Origin: Dehalococcoidia bacterium
Lineage (GTDB): Bacteria > Chloroflexota > Dehalococcoidia > Dehalococcoidales > E44-bin46
Direction: 5' to 3'
Assembly: GCA_020343755.1 (NCBI GenBank)
Contig: CP070810.1
Location: 889,308-901,645, forward strand
DNA length: 12,338 nt
The translations under genes were made by a program, and so were the position numbers. The notes under the pieces were generated by a model, which was not told the origin of the DNA, did no database searches, and was given only the letters and a program-made list of their open reading frames with translations. Of the stretch, positions 1 to 5,449 are shown piece by piece (the first letter of the stretch is position 1; each line of letters opens with the position of its first letter).

Positions 1-63
1 AAAGGTTCTAATTCGAACCATCACCCTATACATATCTATTAGTTTTTCTTTTTCAATCGCCAT
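1..63 (-). CDS. Thiamine-diphosphate-dependent dehydrogenase E1 component, alpha subunit (5' end only)
   Basis: Only the first 21 codons are in the window; the gene runs off the left edge. The minus strand reads ATG at 63-61 and gives a peptide containing LIDMYRVMVRIRTF. This fits the N-terminal helix of pyruvate/acetoin/branched-chain 2-oxoacid dehydrogenase E1 alpha subunits, which commonly begin with a (L/I)xMYRxMVxIRxFE pattern. Family members form an alpha2beta2 E1 that decarboxylates a 2-oxoacid (or cleaves acetoin) with thiamine diphosphate and passes the acyl group to a lipoyl E2. The substrate cannot be told from this stub. The start is supported by AGGAGG at 82-77 on the minus strand, though the 13-nt spacing is long. 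The identification rests on a short but characteristic motif; the catalytic domain and any E1 beta partner lie outside the window. Confidence 0.72.
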   Translation of the reverse strand, partial: MAIEKEKLIDMYRVMVRIRTF

Positions 64-140
64 AGATTTTTTACGTCCTCCTTCTATCCTATCATCAATC
101 CAGTTAAACTACTTGACCTCATCCATGAAATATTCCACCC

Positions 141-177
141 GTTAAAAGGCACCTATTAAACTGACTATCTAGGTGCC
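141..177 (-). terminator. Terminator-like hairpin in the leader of the E1 alpha gene
   Basis: On the minus strand GGCACCTA (177-170) and TAGGTGCC (155-148) form a perfect 8-bp stem with a 14-nt loop, followed by TTTTAAC (147-141). The shape is that of an intrinsic terminator. It lies between a candidate promoter (277-248) and the E1 alpha start (63), so it may act as an attenuator rather than as the end of an upstream gene. The T-run is short (four), so termination strength is uncertain. Confidence 0.5.
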
Positions 178-205
178 CATTACAATAATGCTGCTCCAAG
201 ACAAG

Positions 206-223
206 TTACGGTAGTTTCCGCAT
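206..223 (-). CDS. Possible leader mini-ORF (MRKLP) upstream of the E1 alpha gene
   Basis: On the minus strand a strong AAAGGAGGG precedes ATG at 223-221, and the frame reads M-R-K-L-P then TAA at 208-206. The mini-ORF sits just after the candidate promoter (277-248) and before the hairpin at 177-148, the usual order in translation-controlled attenuation. It could equally be the start of a decayed gene. No run of one amino acid is present that would point to a classical amino-acid-sensing leader. Confidence 0.3.
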   Translation of the reverse strand: MRKLP

Positions 224-247
224 ATTTTCCCTCCTTTAGCTGTTGTA

Positions 248-277
248 AAATTAGCAGAAATGAAAGGTATTTGTCAA
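248..277 (-). promoter_or_regulatory. Candidate sigma-70 promoter for the E1 alpha gene
   Basis: On the minus strand a perfect -35 TTGACA (277-272) is followed after 18 nt by TAATTT (253-248) as a weak -10. Transcription would begin near 241, just before the Shine-Dalgarno of the mini-ORF, and give a leader of about 180 nt to the E1 alpha start. Confidence 0.4.
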
Positions 278-432
278 AGATTTACTCTGCCGGCACCCCC
301 CAGGGAGTTGCCTCGGTTTATGTTATGTCAATTAGTTTCCCGTGAAACTTAGTTGGTCAGGAGATAGCAGACTTTAACTGGACACCACCGACCCAAAAGA
401 GTGCATCTAAATTATTTTAGTTATGCCCCCTC

Positions 433-461
433 TTTACACCTACAAATTTTGGAGTTAAAAT
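433..461 (+). promoter_or_regulatory. Promoter of tRNA-Gly
   Basis: TTTACA (433-438), a 17-nt spacer, then TAAAAT (456-461). Both boxes match the housekeeping consensus at 5 of 6 positions. The start point would fall a few bases before the tRNA 5' end at 475, as expected for a tRNA transcript with a short 5' leader. Confidence 0.6.
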
Positions 462-474
462 AGATATGCTTTTG

Positions 475-549
475 GCGGGTGTAACTCAGTGGAAGAGTGC
501 TTGCTTCCCAAGCAAGACGTCGTGGGTTCGAATCCCATCACCCGCTCCA
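475..549 (+). tRNA. tRNA-Gly (anticodon CCC), CCA encoded
   Basis: The sequence folds into a full cloverleaf. The acceptor stem is GCGGGTG (475-481) with CACCCGC (539-545), the D stem ACTC/GAGT, the anticodon stem CTTGC/GCAAG around the loop TTCCCAA, the variable loop ACGTC, and the T arm GTGGG-TTCGAAT-CCCAT with one G-U pair. The loop places CCC at positions 34-36 with U33 before it and A37 after it, so the tRNA reads GGG glycine codons. The discriminator base is T546 and CCA (547-549) is encoded. A near-consensus promoter lies directly upstream and an integrase relic begins 102 nt downstream in the same orientation, which makes the 3' end a likely former attachment site. Confidence 0.95.
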
Positions 550-650
550 CGAAGCTAGGTACGGGGCTGAAAACACTTGCACAGCCCAAGGAAATAAACG
601 TAGGTGAAGCTAGTCTAAACGACTTGCACCGGGCGGGCTCCCCAAAATGA

Positions 651-1165
651 ATGGCGCAGGTAGGAATAACCACACAATGGCTTCTCACCGGGTTTAAGTA
701 TGACCTGGGGTCAATTCGTGACCCTCAAACCTTAGCCTATTACTATGGCCATGTCAAAAGGTTCCTGAATTGGGCAGAGGCAGCCGGTGTCCCTAAAGAA
801 GCATATCTCATCGACAGGCGCCACATCCAGGCGTTCTTCTACCACCTTCTTCAAGAGTCGGAGATAGTCATCGGGGGCAACGGTGCATGCCGCAAGATTG
901 AGCGCTCCGAACGTAGCCTATGACCATATTACCGGTCGCTTAGGCGCTTTTTTGGATGGGCCATTAAAGAAAGGCTACCTTAGCCGCAGCCCTATTGAGG
1001 GAATAGAGCTGAAACGGCCCAACCACCGCCAAAAAATGCTTACTTTAGCTCTGGGGGGCTCTCTCAGACGATAGCCTAAGGAGCTCTCGTTTTCTATGAG
1101 ACTGCACAATTCAAGCTATTGTTACTGTCATACTGGATAGTGCTATAGTTTGCACTTTTTATTAG
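651..1165 (+). pseudogene. Decayed tyrosine recombinase (phage-type integrase)
   Basis: Three consecutive reading frames together give the front half of a tyrosine integrase. Frame one (651-about 885) holds the N-terminal SAM-like core-binding domain, with TLAYYYGHVKRFLNWAEAAG and DRRHIQAFFYHLL. A frameshift near 880 moves to the second frame (about 873-1045), with LSAPNVAYDHITGRLGAFLD and KKGYLSRSPIEGIELKRP, the usual linker into the catalytic domain ending in KMLTL. A second shift near 1045-1055 opens a frame with an internal TGA at 1097-1099, followed by IQAIVTVILDSAIVCTF, which resembles the KAIVxxLLDSGLRxSEL helix carrying the first catalytic Arg. That Arg is not preserved. The remaining catalytic residues (K, H-x-x-R, H, Y) are absent. 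Its position directly after tRNA-Gly in the same orientation is typical of an element integrated at the tRNA 3' end. The gene cannot make an active recombinase. Confidence 0.8.
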
Positions 1166-1168
1166 ACA

Positions 1169-1198
1169 TTGACATTATACGAGGGAATGGCTTATCAT
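1169..1198 (+). promoter_or_regulatory. Candidate promoter of the DUF5679 gene
   Basis: TTGACA (1169-1174), an 18-nt spacer and TATCAT (1193-1198). The -35 box is perfect and the -10 matches 5 of 6. Transcription would start near 1205, only a few bases before the Shine-Dalgarno at 1212, giving a very short 5' leader. Confidence 0.5.
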
Positions 1199-1223
1199 TC
1201 GTCCCAAAAAGGGAGGTGAACTA

Positions 1224-1364
1224 ATGCAAGCATACTGTGTGAAGTGTCGTGCTAAGAGAGAAATGAAGGATACTAGGAGCATAATCATGAAGAACGGGAA
1301 GCCGGCGACTCAGGGTATATGCCCCGTATGTGGGACCAAGATGTTCAGAATAGGCAAGGGTTAA
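1224..1364 (+). CDS. DUF5679-type small zinc-ribbon protein
   Basis: A 46-residue basic protein beginning MQAYCVKCRAKREM and ending CPVCGTKMFRIGKG. Two CxxC knuckles (C5/C8 and C33/C36) about 25 residues apart form a minimal zinc ribbon, probably binding one Zn2+. The central KNGKPATQG matches the DUF5679 family, which I know mainly from Chloroflexota and some archaea. Its biochemical role is not established, and a nucleic-acid or ribosome-associated role is only a guess from charge and fold. The start is well supported by GGAGGTG (1212-1218) five nucleotides upstream. It is a single-gene unit, with a promoter at 1169-1198 and a strong terminator at 1397-1440. It is intact although it sits directly behind the integrase relic, so it is either old host DNA or the surviving part of the element. 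Confidence 0.85.
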   Translation: MQAYCVKCRAKREMKDTRSIIMKNGKPATQGICPVCGTKMFRIGKG

Positions 1365-1396
1365 AGCTTATATTTATCTAGGAATCAAAATTCCGC

Positions 1397-1440
1397 GCAA
1401 GGCTGGATATTCTCACATACGAATATCCAGCCTTTTTGCG
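1397..1440 (+). terminator. Intrinsic terminator after the DUF5679 gene
   Basis: GGCTGGATATTC (1401-1412) pairs perfectly with GAATATCCAGCC (1421-1432) around an 8-nt loop, and the stem runs into TTTTT (1433-1437). Flanking AA/TT and GCAA/TTGC extend it. It separates the plus-strand DUF5679 gene from the converging minus-strand gene ending at 1464. It may also stop minus-strand transcripts, but there the T-run is poor. Confidence 0.85.
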
Positions 1441-1463
1441 GCTATTTCATAACCCACTTGGTT

Positions 1464-2105
1464 TTACTTTTTGGGTAAAGCAGCAAGATACTCGTCTAGC
1501 TTAACAACCGCAGTAGCAATCTGAGGCAGTACTTTTGTTACTTGGTGCTGATGCATGTCCTCGGCAAACGATTGACAGCAATCCTCGATAACTATCATGT
1601 TGAAACCTATCTCTGCTCCGCGTCTCACCGTGCTATTAATCACCCAATTAGTGGCCACCCCGGTTGCAACTACGTGTGTTATCATTCGAGCTCGAAGAAT
1701 TAATTCTAAATCGGAATACATGAAACCATCGCAGCCCCAGTTATCAACTATGTAGTCCTTTGATAGTACCGGCTTTATTTCATCAGGATTCTTATAGCTT
1801 TCACTATAACCACCTTCATTAGTGTACGAACAGTCAACGCCGGCTTTGTAGGCATCAATAAGCAGGGGAAATTGAAACATGGGATCACCTGCCCGCGGGT
1901 ACCCTGGTTTCGTGCACCAATTTACGTAGATAACCTGTACACCAGCTGCTCTACTTGCCACTAGCGCTTTCTGTATCTTCGCCAGTAGATTATGTTTCTT
2001 GACCTGCGCCGGTGCCCCGGAATATCCAAACTTACCCGGCTTCACGATACCGTTCTGAGCATGCAATACCAACAGTGCTGTTTTTTTGACATCAATTTTA
2101 TTCAT
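1464..2105 (-). CDS. Isochorismatase-fold protein lacking the canonical catalytic residues
   Basis: A 213-residue protein with the Rossmann-like isochorismatase/cysteine-hydrolase fold. It has the N-terminal strand ALLVLHAQNGIV (res 10-21), a second strand VQVIYVNW (56-63), the central HVVATGVATN with the cis-peptide loop (144-153), and the strand FNMIVIEDCCQSF (168-180). Active family members (nicotinamidase, N-carbamoylsarcosine amidase) use Asp-Lys-Cys; PhzD-type isochorismatases lack the Cys but keep Asp and Lys. Here the Asp of the usual (V/I)D-x-Q motif is His15, the Lys position before the DGF motif is Asn122, and the Cys of GxATxxC is Val155. I checked the Asp and Cys substitutions at the codons. 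The protein may be a non-catalytic member or use a different chemistry. The ATG start has a purine-rich GGGGGAAG just upstream. A TTGATT/AATCAA inverted repeat lies at 2130-2146. No partner gene is evident. Confidence 0.8.
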   Translation of the reverse strand: MNKIDVKKTALLVLHAQNGIVKPGKFGYSGAPAQVKKHNLLAKIQKALVASRAAGVQVIYVNWCTKPGYPRAGDPMFQFPLLIDAYKAGVDCSYTNEGGYSESYKNPDEIKPVLSKDYIVDNWGCDGFMYSDLELILRARMITHVVATGVATNWVINSTVRRGAEIGFNMIVIEDCCQSFAEDMHQHQVTKVLPQIATAVVKLDEYLAALPKK

Positions 2106-2129
2106 TTTTCTTCCCCCTTCTTTATATTT

Positions 2130-2146
2130 TTGATTCTGAAAATCAA
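2130..2146. repeat. Small inverted repeat upstream of the isochorismatase-fold gene
   Basis: TTGATT (2130-2135) and AATCAA (2141-2146) flank CTGAA, 25-41 nt upstream of the ATG at 2105 on the minus strand. Position and size fit a regulator site, but no promoter boxes are convincing nearby. The rest of the 2106-2302 intergenic region shows no gene or RNA I can recognise. Confidence 0.25.
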
Positions 2147-2302
2147 TTACATTTTGTCACTCTTGATGCGCCTCCTTTCTTACTCTTATTCTTGCAGACT
2201 AAGGGTTCATCACGATACATACGCTTAATCTACTTCTGGCTAGGACCTCCAATAATAGTCATCAACTGTAAATAATCTCATGTTGAGACGAGGATAGAGA
2301 TA

Positions 2303-3154
2303 CTAAAGGATCTCCTTCAGCATTTCCTCAAGTTTCTCTTTCTCGCCAGCTCTCATCTTGTAGCAGTGCGCCGGGGTGGGGAACTTACCCTCCCGAACCT
2401 CCCGGACATACTCCCGGAAAGCTTGTCTCATTACATCGGCGAGGTTGGCATACTTCTTTACGAACTTCGGCGTGAAAATCTCAAAGATACCGAGCATGTC
2501 GCTTACTATCAGGACCTGCCCATCGCAGTAGGGTCCAGCCCCAATACCGTATACCGGTATGCTAAGTGCCTCCGTGATTATCTTTCCAGTCTCCGGCGGC
2601 ACACCTTCTACGAGGAGTAGAGAACCTCCCGCTGCCTCAATAGCCTTGGCATCCTCAAGCAAAGTCATCGCTTGCTCGGCGGTATTTCCCTGTGCCTTAA
2701 AGCCTCCCAGTTGCGCAGAGCTTTGTGGGGTTAGGCCAATATGACCAACCACTACCATACCAGAATTTACAATACCCTGTATCTGTGGTATTACCCTTTT
2801 CCCTCCCTCGAGTTTTATGGCATCAGCACCAGCCTCCTTGTAGAACCGACCGGCATTGGTAATGGCGTCCTCAACCGACTTCTGATAAGAGAGGAAGGGC
2901 ATATCACCGATGACAAAGGTATTGGGCGCTCCCCTGCGCACCGCTTCAGTGTGGTAGATCATCTGATCCATAGTTACAGGTATGGTGCCCGGGTACCCAT
3001 AGACCACCATACCTACGGAATCTCCAACCAGGATCATGTCCATACCAGCTTGTTCTACTAAACTGGCTGTGGGGAAATCGTAAGCGGTAATCCAGGTAAC
3101 CTTTTCCCTCTTCCGCTTCATCTCGGCAAAATCGAGGATGTTCTTCTTAACCAT
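2303..3154 (-). CDS. panB: 3-methyl-2-oxobutanoate hydroxymethyltransferase (ketopantoate hydroxymethyltransferase)
   Basis: This 283-residue TIM-barrel enzyme transfers a hydroxymethyl group from 5,10-methylenetetrahydrofolate to 2-oxoisovalerate to give ketopantoate, the first committed step of pantothenate and CoA synthesis. Family landmarks are all present: VGDSVGM (Mg ligand D45), RRGAPN, IGDMPF (second Mg ligand D84), IKLEGG (K114, E116), GHIGLTPQS (H138), the catalytic Glu in LLLVEGVP (E183), and IPVYGIGAG. Numbering is within two residues of the E. coli enzyme (264 aa). The extra length is a charged C-terminal tail (KMRAGEKEKLEEMLKEIL). The start is supported by AGGAGGT eight nucleotides upstream. 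No panC or panD is nearby. The isochorismatase-fold gene lies 197 nt downstream on the same strand, with no sign of tight coupling. Confidence 0.93.
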   Translation of the reverse strand: MVKKNILDFAEMKRKREKVTWITAYDFPTASLVEQAGMDMILVGDSVGMVVYGYPGTIPVTMDQMIYHTEAVRRGAPNTFVIGDMPFLSYQKSVEDAITNAGRFYKEAGADAIKLEGGKRVIPQIQGIVNSGMVVVGHIGLTPQSSAQLGGFKAQGNTAEQAMTLLEDAKAIEAAGGSLLLVEGVPPETGKIITEALSIPVYGIGAGPYCDGQVLIVSDMLGIFEIFTPKFVKKYANLADVMRQAFREYVREVREGKFPTPAHCYKMRAGEKEKLEEMLKEIL

Positions 3155-3190
3155 TTAACTAAACCTCCTATAACTTGTTAAGCATTCGTG

Positions 3191-3263
3191 TGAGGGGTGT
3201 CTAATTCGCTACAATTGAATCCATAACCCCAGGTCGTTGGTTCGAATCCAACCCCCGCTACCA
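3191..3263 (+). pseudogene. Decayed tRNA-like sequence (3' half intact)
   Basis: Positions 3231-3263 are a textbook tRNA 3' end: variable AGGTC, T arm GTTGG-TTCGAAT-CCAAC, acceptor strand CCCCGCT, A, then encoded CCA. The 5' portion does not fold. TGAGGGG pairs with CCCCGCT only with mismatches, no D stem forms, and the anticodon arm around TCCATAACCCC lacks a matching stem. If CAT (3222-3224) is the anticodon, the ancestor would have been a methionine/isoleucine-type tRNA. It is best read as a pseudo-tRNA, or as a tRNA 3' end left at an integration junction. It is not a copy of the tRNA-Gly at 475, whose 3' end differs at several positions. Confidence 0.55.
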
Positions 3264-3401
3264 AAGGAATACTGCCCCAAATGTATAGCCCTTTGAGGAA
3301 TAAAGAACGACAGAAGAAGTTATGGCGTCGTTTATCTGAAGGCAGCGCAGGATAAACTCCGGCACGTGGGAACTTTGATGACCATGCAATAACTAAAGAC
3401 A

Positions 3402-3507
3402 TTAATCCATATCGAATCGCTTTTGTATATATGCCACTATCCGTTCTGTCGCCTCAGTAGAACCAGCTGGGCTATGAAGAATCAGGGCCAGCTGTTTGCC
3501 GGCCAGT
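3402..3507 (-). pseudogene. Fragment of an SDH/ClpP-class (SppA-like) serine protease
   Basis: On the minus strand an open stretch of about 34 codons reads KQLALILHSPAGSTEATERI followed by VAYIQKRFD, then M-D and TAA at 3404-3402. The pattern LxLILHSPGGSxEAAExIVxYLRxKFD is characteristic of the membrane-associated SDH (ClpP-superfamily) serine proteases, where it forms the strand-turn-helix after the oxyanion glycines. The second Gly of HSPGGS is Ala here. There is no start codon, no catalytic Ser segment and no C-terminal domain. The upstream side abuts the propeller fragment at 3508. This is a scrap of a gene, neither expressed nor functional as it stands. Confidence 0.55.
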
Positions 3508-3672
3508 CTAATCCCCGATAGCGTAAACGTACCCGTCGTGAGAACCCACATAGAGCGTGCTGTCTGCGCCGATAGCCGGGGATGATAATACGAAGTCTCT
3601 GGTTATATGTCTCCACTGTAGGTTGCCGTCGGCATTGATGGCATAAATGTATTTGTCGAGATACCCCACGTA
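3508..3672 (-). pseudogene. C-terminal fragment of a PQQ-type beta-propeller repeat protein
   Basis: On the minus strand 54 codons end at TAG (3510-3508). The peptide contains YVGYLDKYIYAINADGNLQW, then FVLSSPAIGADSTLYVGS and HDGYVYAIGD. This is the PQQ/BamB-like propeller signature: YVGSxDxxLYAINxxxGxxxW, followed by SSPAIGxDGTLYVGSxDGYLYAI. It covers about one and a half blades, whereas such proteins usually have six to eight and a signal peptide. A TAA (3675-3673) lies in frame directly upstream, so the front is missing. It is likely the tail of a secreted or periplasmic-side protein whose gene was destroyed by rearrangement with the neighbouring mobile element. Confidence 0.7.
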
Positions 3673-3778
3673 TTAGTTTATTTCTGTATAGGCGCTTTGT
3701 CAATACCCCACATACGAATCTTTTCTGTCCCTGAAGTAACAGAGCGCCAAATTGTTGTTGTATGGAATAAGAAATAAT

Positions 3779-3844
3779 GATGGCTCCGGCTACAGTAGAG
3801 GGGTAAACAAGTAAAAGCCCCAAATCTAAATAGGAGGAGCCATC
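3779..3844 (+). promoter_or_regulatory. Structured leader of the IS110-type transposase, able to hide its ribosome binding site
   Basis: GATGGCTCC (3779-3787) is perfectly complementary to GGAGCCATC (3836-3844), and an inner GGGG (3800-3803) can pair with CCCC (3818-3821). The right arm includes part of the AGGAGGAG Shine-Dalgarno and ends two bases before the ATG at 3847. IS110-group elements are known to carry their structured bridge RNA in the non-coding left end upstream of the transposase, so this may be a piece of that RNA, a translation-limiting hairpin, or both. Confidence 0.5.
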
Positions 3845-3846
3845 GA

Positions 3847-4116
3847 ATGAAGAATACCGCAGCTATTAAACTAAGGCAAGTCCCCCAGGGGTATTTGGTA
3901 ATAGGAGTCGACCCACACAAAAAGAAGCATGCAGCAGTGGCAATAACTCAAGATTTTACGACTCATGCTAAGTTCAAGTTTAGCAATACCATTGTGGCAA
4001 CTTTCTCTGGCTTGCTAGCGATATTAGCTTTGGCAACTAATATACCATATTTCCGTAGAGTATTTTTGGCTTCAAACTCAAAGAGCTTCACTGGTAACTT
4101 CCTTAGCACATCTTAA
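3847..4116 (+). pseudogene. IS110-family transposase, N-terminal fragment
   Basis: The frame opens with ATG preceded by AGGAGG, and the first ~48 codons (to about 3990) read like an IS110 transposase start: LVIGVDPHKKKHAAVAITQD followed by FTTHAKFKFSNT. The IGVDPHKKxHxxAV pattern is the first strand of the RuvC-like DEDD nuclease domain, with the catalytic Asp in GVD. Full-length members have about 330-420 residues, so over 85% is missing, including the serine-containing C-terminal domain. From about 3991 the frame runs antisense through the succinyl-CoA ligase stump and ends at 4116; those last ~41 residues are not transposase. The fragment marks one end of an insertion whose remainder was deleted. 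Confidence 0.75.
3963..4091 (-). pseudogene. Succinyl-CoA ligase beta subunit, N-terminal stump
   Basis: On the minus strand a GTG at 4091-4089 opens KLFEFEAKNTLRKYGI followed by LVAKANIASKPEKVAT, then runs into the IS110 fragment and stops at TGA (3965-3963). The MKLxEYEAKxILxKYGIPVPxGxVA pattern is the conserved start of ADP/GDP-forming succinyl-CoA synthetase beta subunits (ATP-grasp). About 33 of roughly 380 residues survive. The start lies 21 nt after the stop of the CoA-transferase gene, so it was probably the next gene of the methylmalonyl-CoA operon, where succinyl-CoA made by the mutase would be turned into succinate and ATP. The break falls at about 3990/3991, exactly where the transposase homology ends. 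Confidence 0.65.
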
Positions 4117-5297
4117 GCTTGAGGCTCATATTGGATAGCAATGCCATTTTCTATTAACTGCTGGATTTCCTGTTTGCTATATCCCAGCTCTGCTAGAACT
4201 TGGCTGGTGTGTTCACCAAGCTGTGGGGTTTTCATCCTCGTTTCGGGTAGCTCTCCTGAGATCATAATCGGTGCTCGAACTGTCTTAATTAGCCCTTTGC
4301 CAGGATAATCCCACTCCTCAATCAGCTGCCGAAACTTTATTTGGATGTCCTGGCTAACTTCGCCCACATTTAGAAGCCTACCACATGGCACATTGGCCGC
4401 TACCAGCTTGGACTCCAGTTCAGCACTCGTATATTGTTTGCAGACCTCGCTTACCTTGCGCACCAGCTCACTCCGATATTCATTCCTTCCTTTGACTGTA
4501 GAATAGCGGGAGTCTCTGGCAAGTTCGTCTAGTCCAAGCCCCTGACAGAAAGCTACCCAGAATCTATCTGTGGGGACCCCAATCCAGATCGGCGCGTCCT
4601 TAGTGTCAAAAGCTTGGTAAGGTGCAAACGCCACATGCCCTGTTCCGACACGTGAAGGAAGTTTGCCAGTAATGGAATGATGGATTATATAGGTGCTCAT
4701 TGCCGAGACGGCAGTGTCTAATAAGGCAATATCTATCCTCCGTCCCTTACCTGTCCTCTCTCGATCCCACAAACATGCCAGGATGGCACCAAATGCATAT
4801 AAGCTGCTAGTCATATCAATGAGGGAAGGAGCCTGTCTCACTGGCGGTCGATCAGGTTCTCCGGTTGCCATCATGATGCCTGACATCGCCTGAGCTACTG
4901 GATCATAAGCTGGACGCTGGCTATAAGGTCCCTCTTGCCCAAAACCAGATACTGAACAATATATTATTCGGGGATTCACTTGAGCTACCCTATCATAGCC
5001 TAGACCAAGTTTATTTACAGTGCCAGGCACAAGGTTTTCAATAAAAACATCAGCTGTCTTGACCAATTTTTGAGCTATTTCCTGGCCCTCTGTTGTTTTT
5101 AAGTCCAGCGCTATGCCTCGTTTATTGCGGTTCGCAGCTAGCAACCACACACCATCCATAGCGTAGCGGAAATGCTCACCCCTAGGCGGCTCGATCTTTA
5201 TCACATCAGCACCCAAATCTCCTAGCAACGTGGTGGCAAAGGGGCCAGCCATAGCCGTAGTCAAGTCAACAACTTTTATTCCTTGTAAAAAATTCAT
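4113..5297 (-). CDS. Family III (CaiB/BaiF) CoA-transferase
   Basis: A 394-residue protein of the interlocked-dimer CoA-transferase family, which moves CoA between acyl-CoA thioesters and free acids. It starts with IKVVDLTTAMAGPFATTLLG and DLGADVIKIEPPRG, has the AANRNKRGIALDLK segment, GFGQEGPY, and the core YDPVAQAMSG plus SLIDMTSSLYAFGAILACLW. Asp161 of LIDMTSS aligns with the catalytic Asp that forms the acyl-anhydride/glutamyl-type intermediate in formyl-CoA transferase. RTGKGRRIDIALLD and the C-terminal PQLGEHTSQVL complete the fold. ATG at 5297-5295 is chosen over an in-frame ATG 12 codons upstream, because GGAGGTGA sits three bases before it. It lies 360 nt after the epimerase stop and 21 nt before the sucC stump. 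Substrates are unknown; succinyl-CoA to a short or branched acid is plausible from context. Confidence 0.85.
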   Translation of the reverse strand: MNFLQGIKVVDLTTAMAGPFATTLLGDLGADVIKIEPPRGEHFRYAMDGVWLLAANRNKRGIALDLKTTEGQEIAQKLVKTADVFIENLVPGTVNKLGLGYDRVAQVNPRIIYCSVSGFGQEGPYSQRPAYDPVAQAMSGIMMATGEPDRPPVRQAPSLIDMTSSLYAFGAILACLWDRERTGKGRRIDIALLDTAVSAMSTYIIHHSITGKLPSRVGTGHVAFAPYQAFDTKDAPIWIGVPTDRFWVAFCQGLGLDELARDSRYSTVKGRNEYRSELVRKVSEVCKQYTSAELESKLVAANVPCGRLLNVGEVSQDIQIKFRQLIEEWDYPGKGLIKTVRAPIMISGELPETRMKTPQLGEHTSQVLAELGYSKQEIQQLIENGIAIQYEPQA

Positions 5298-5449
5298 GTC
5301 ACCTCCTGGAATTACAATTTGGCCGATCCACACCCGCCCTTAGGCCGTTTAAAAACCTTCCTTTCCGGAGGCTAATCACCGACCATCAACTGTCCCCGGC
5401 ACCTCAGCCACTATCCCTTGCAAGCTACCCCCAGGTACCTTAAGGCTGC

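Noticed and set aside
1..25. GGTTCGAAT on the minus strand, like a tRNA T loop
   Set aside because: The flanking bases do not pair and the sequence is explained by the E1 alpha codons for MVRIRTF.
291..311. GC-rich hairpin upstream of the minus-strand promoter
   Set aside because: One mismatch, no T-run and no upstream gene visible; too weak to call a terminator.
455..688. Minus-strand open frame of 77 codons
   Set aside because: It is the antisense of tRNA-Gly; the GFEPTTSCLGSKHSSTELHPP-like string is the known artefact of translating tRNA genes backwards.
516..3263. tRNA-Gly 3' end and the tRNA-like 3' end as attL/attR of one element
   Set aside because: The T arms and acceptor strands differ at several positions, so they are not copies of one attachment site; panB between them is ordinary housekeeping DNA.
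3178..3402. Minus-strand open frame of 74 codons
   Set aside because: Its end (GVGFEPTT...) is antisense of the tRNA-like sequence at 3191-3263; the rest matches nothing and has no ribosome binding site.
3482..3823. Minus-strand open frame of 113 codons
   Set aside because: It is out of frame with the propeller fragment, which gives clear family motifs one frame over; its own peptide is Arg/Gln/His-rich shadow sequence.
3678..3920. Minus-strand open frame of 80 codons ending MWGIDKAPIQK
   Set aside because: It runs antisense through the transposase start and its leader; the WGID string is not enough for a WD40 call.
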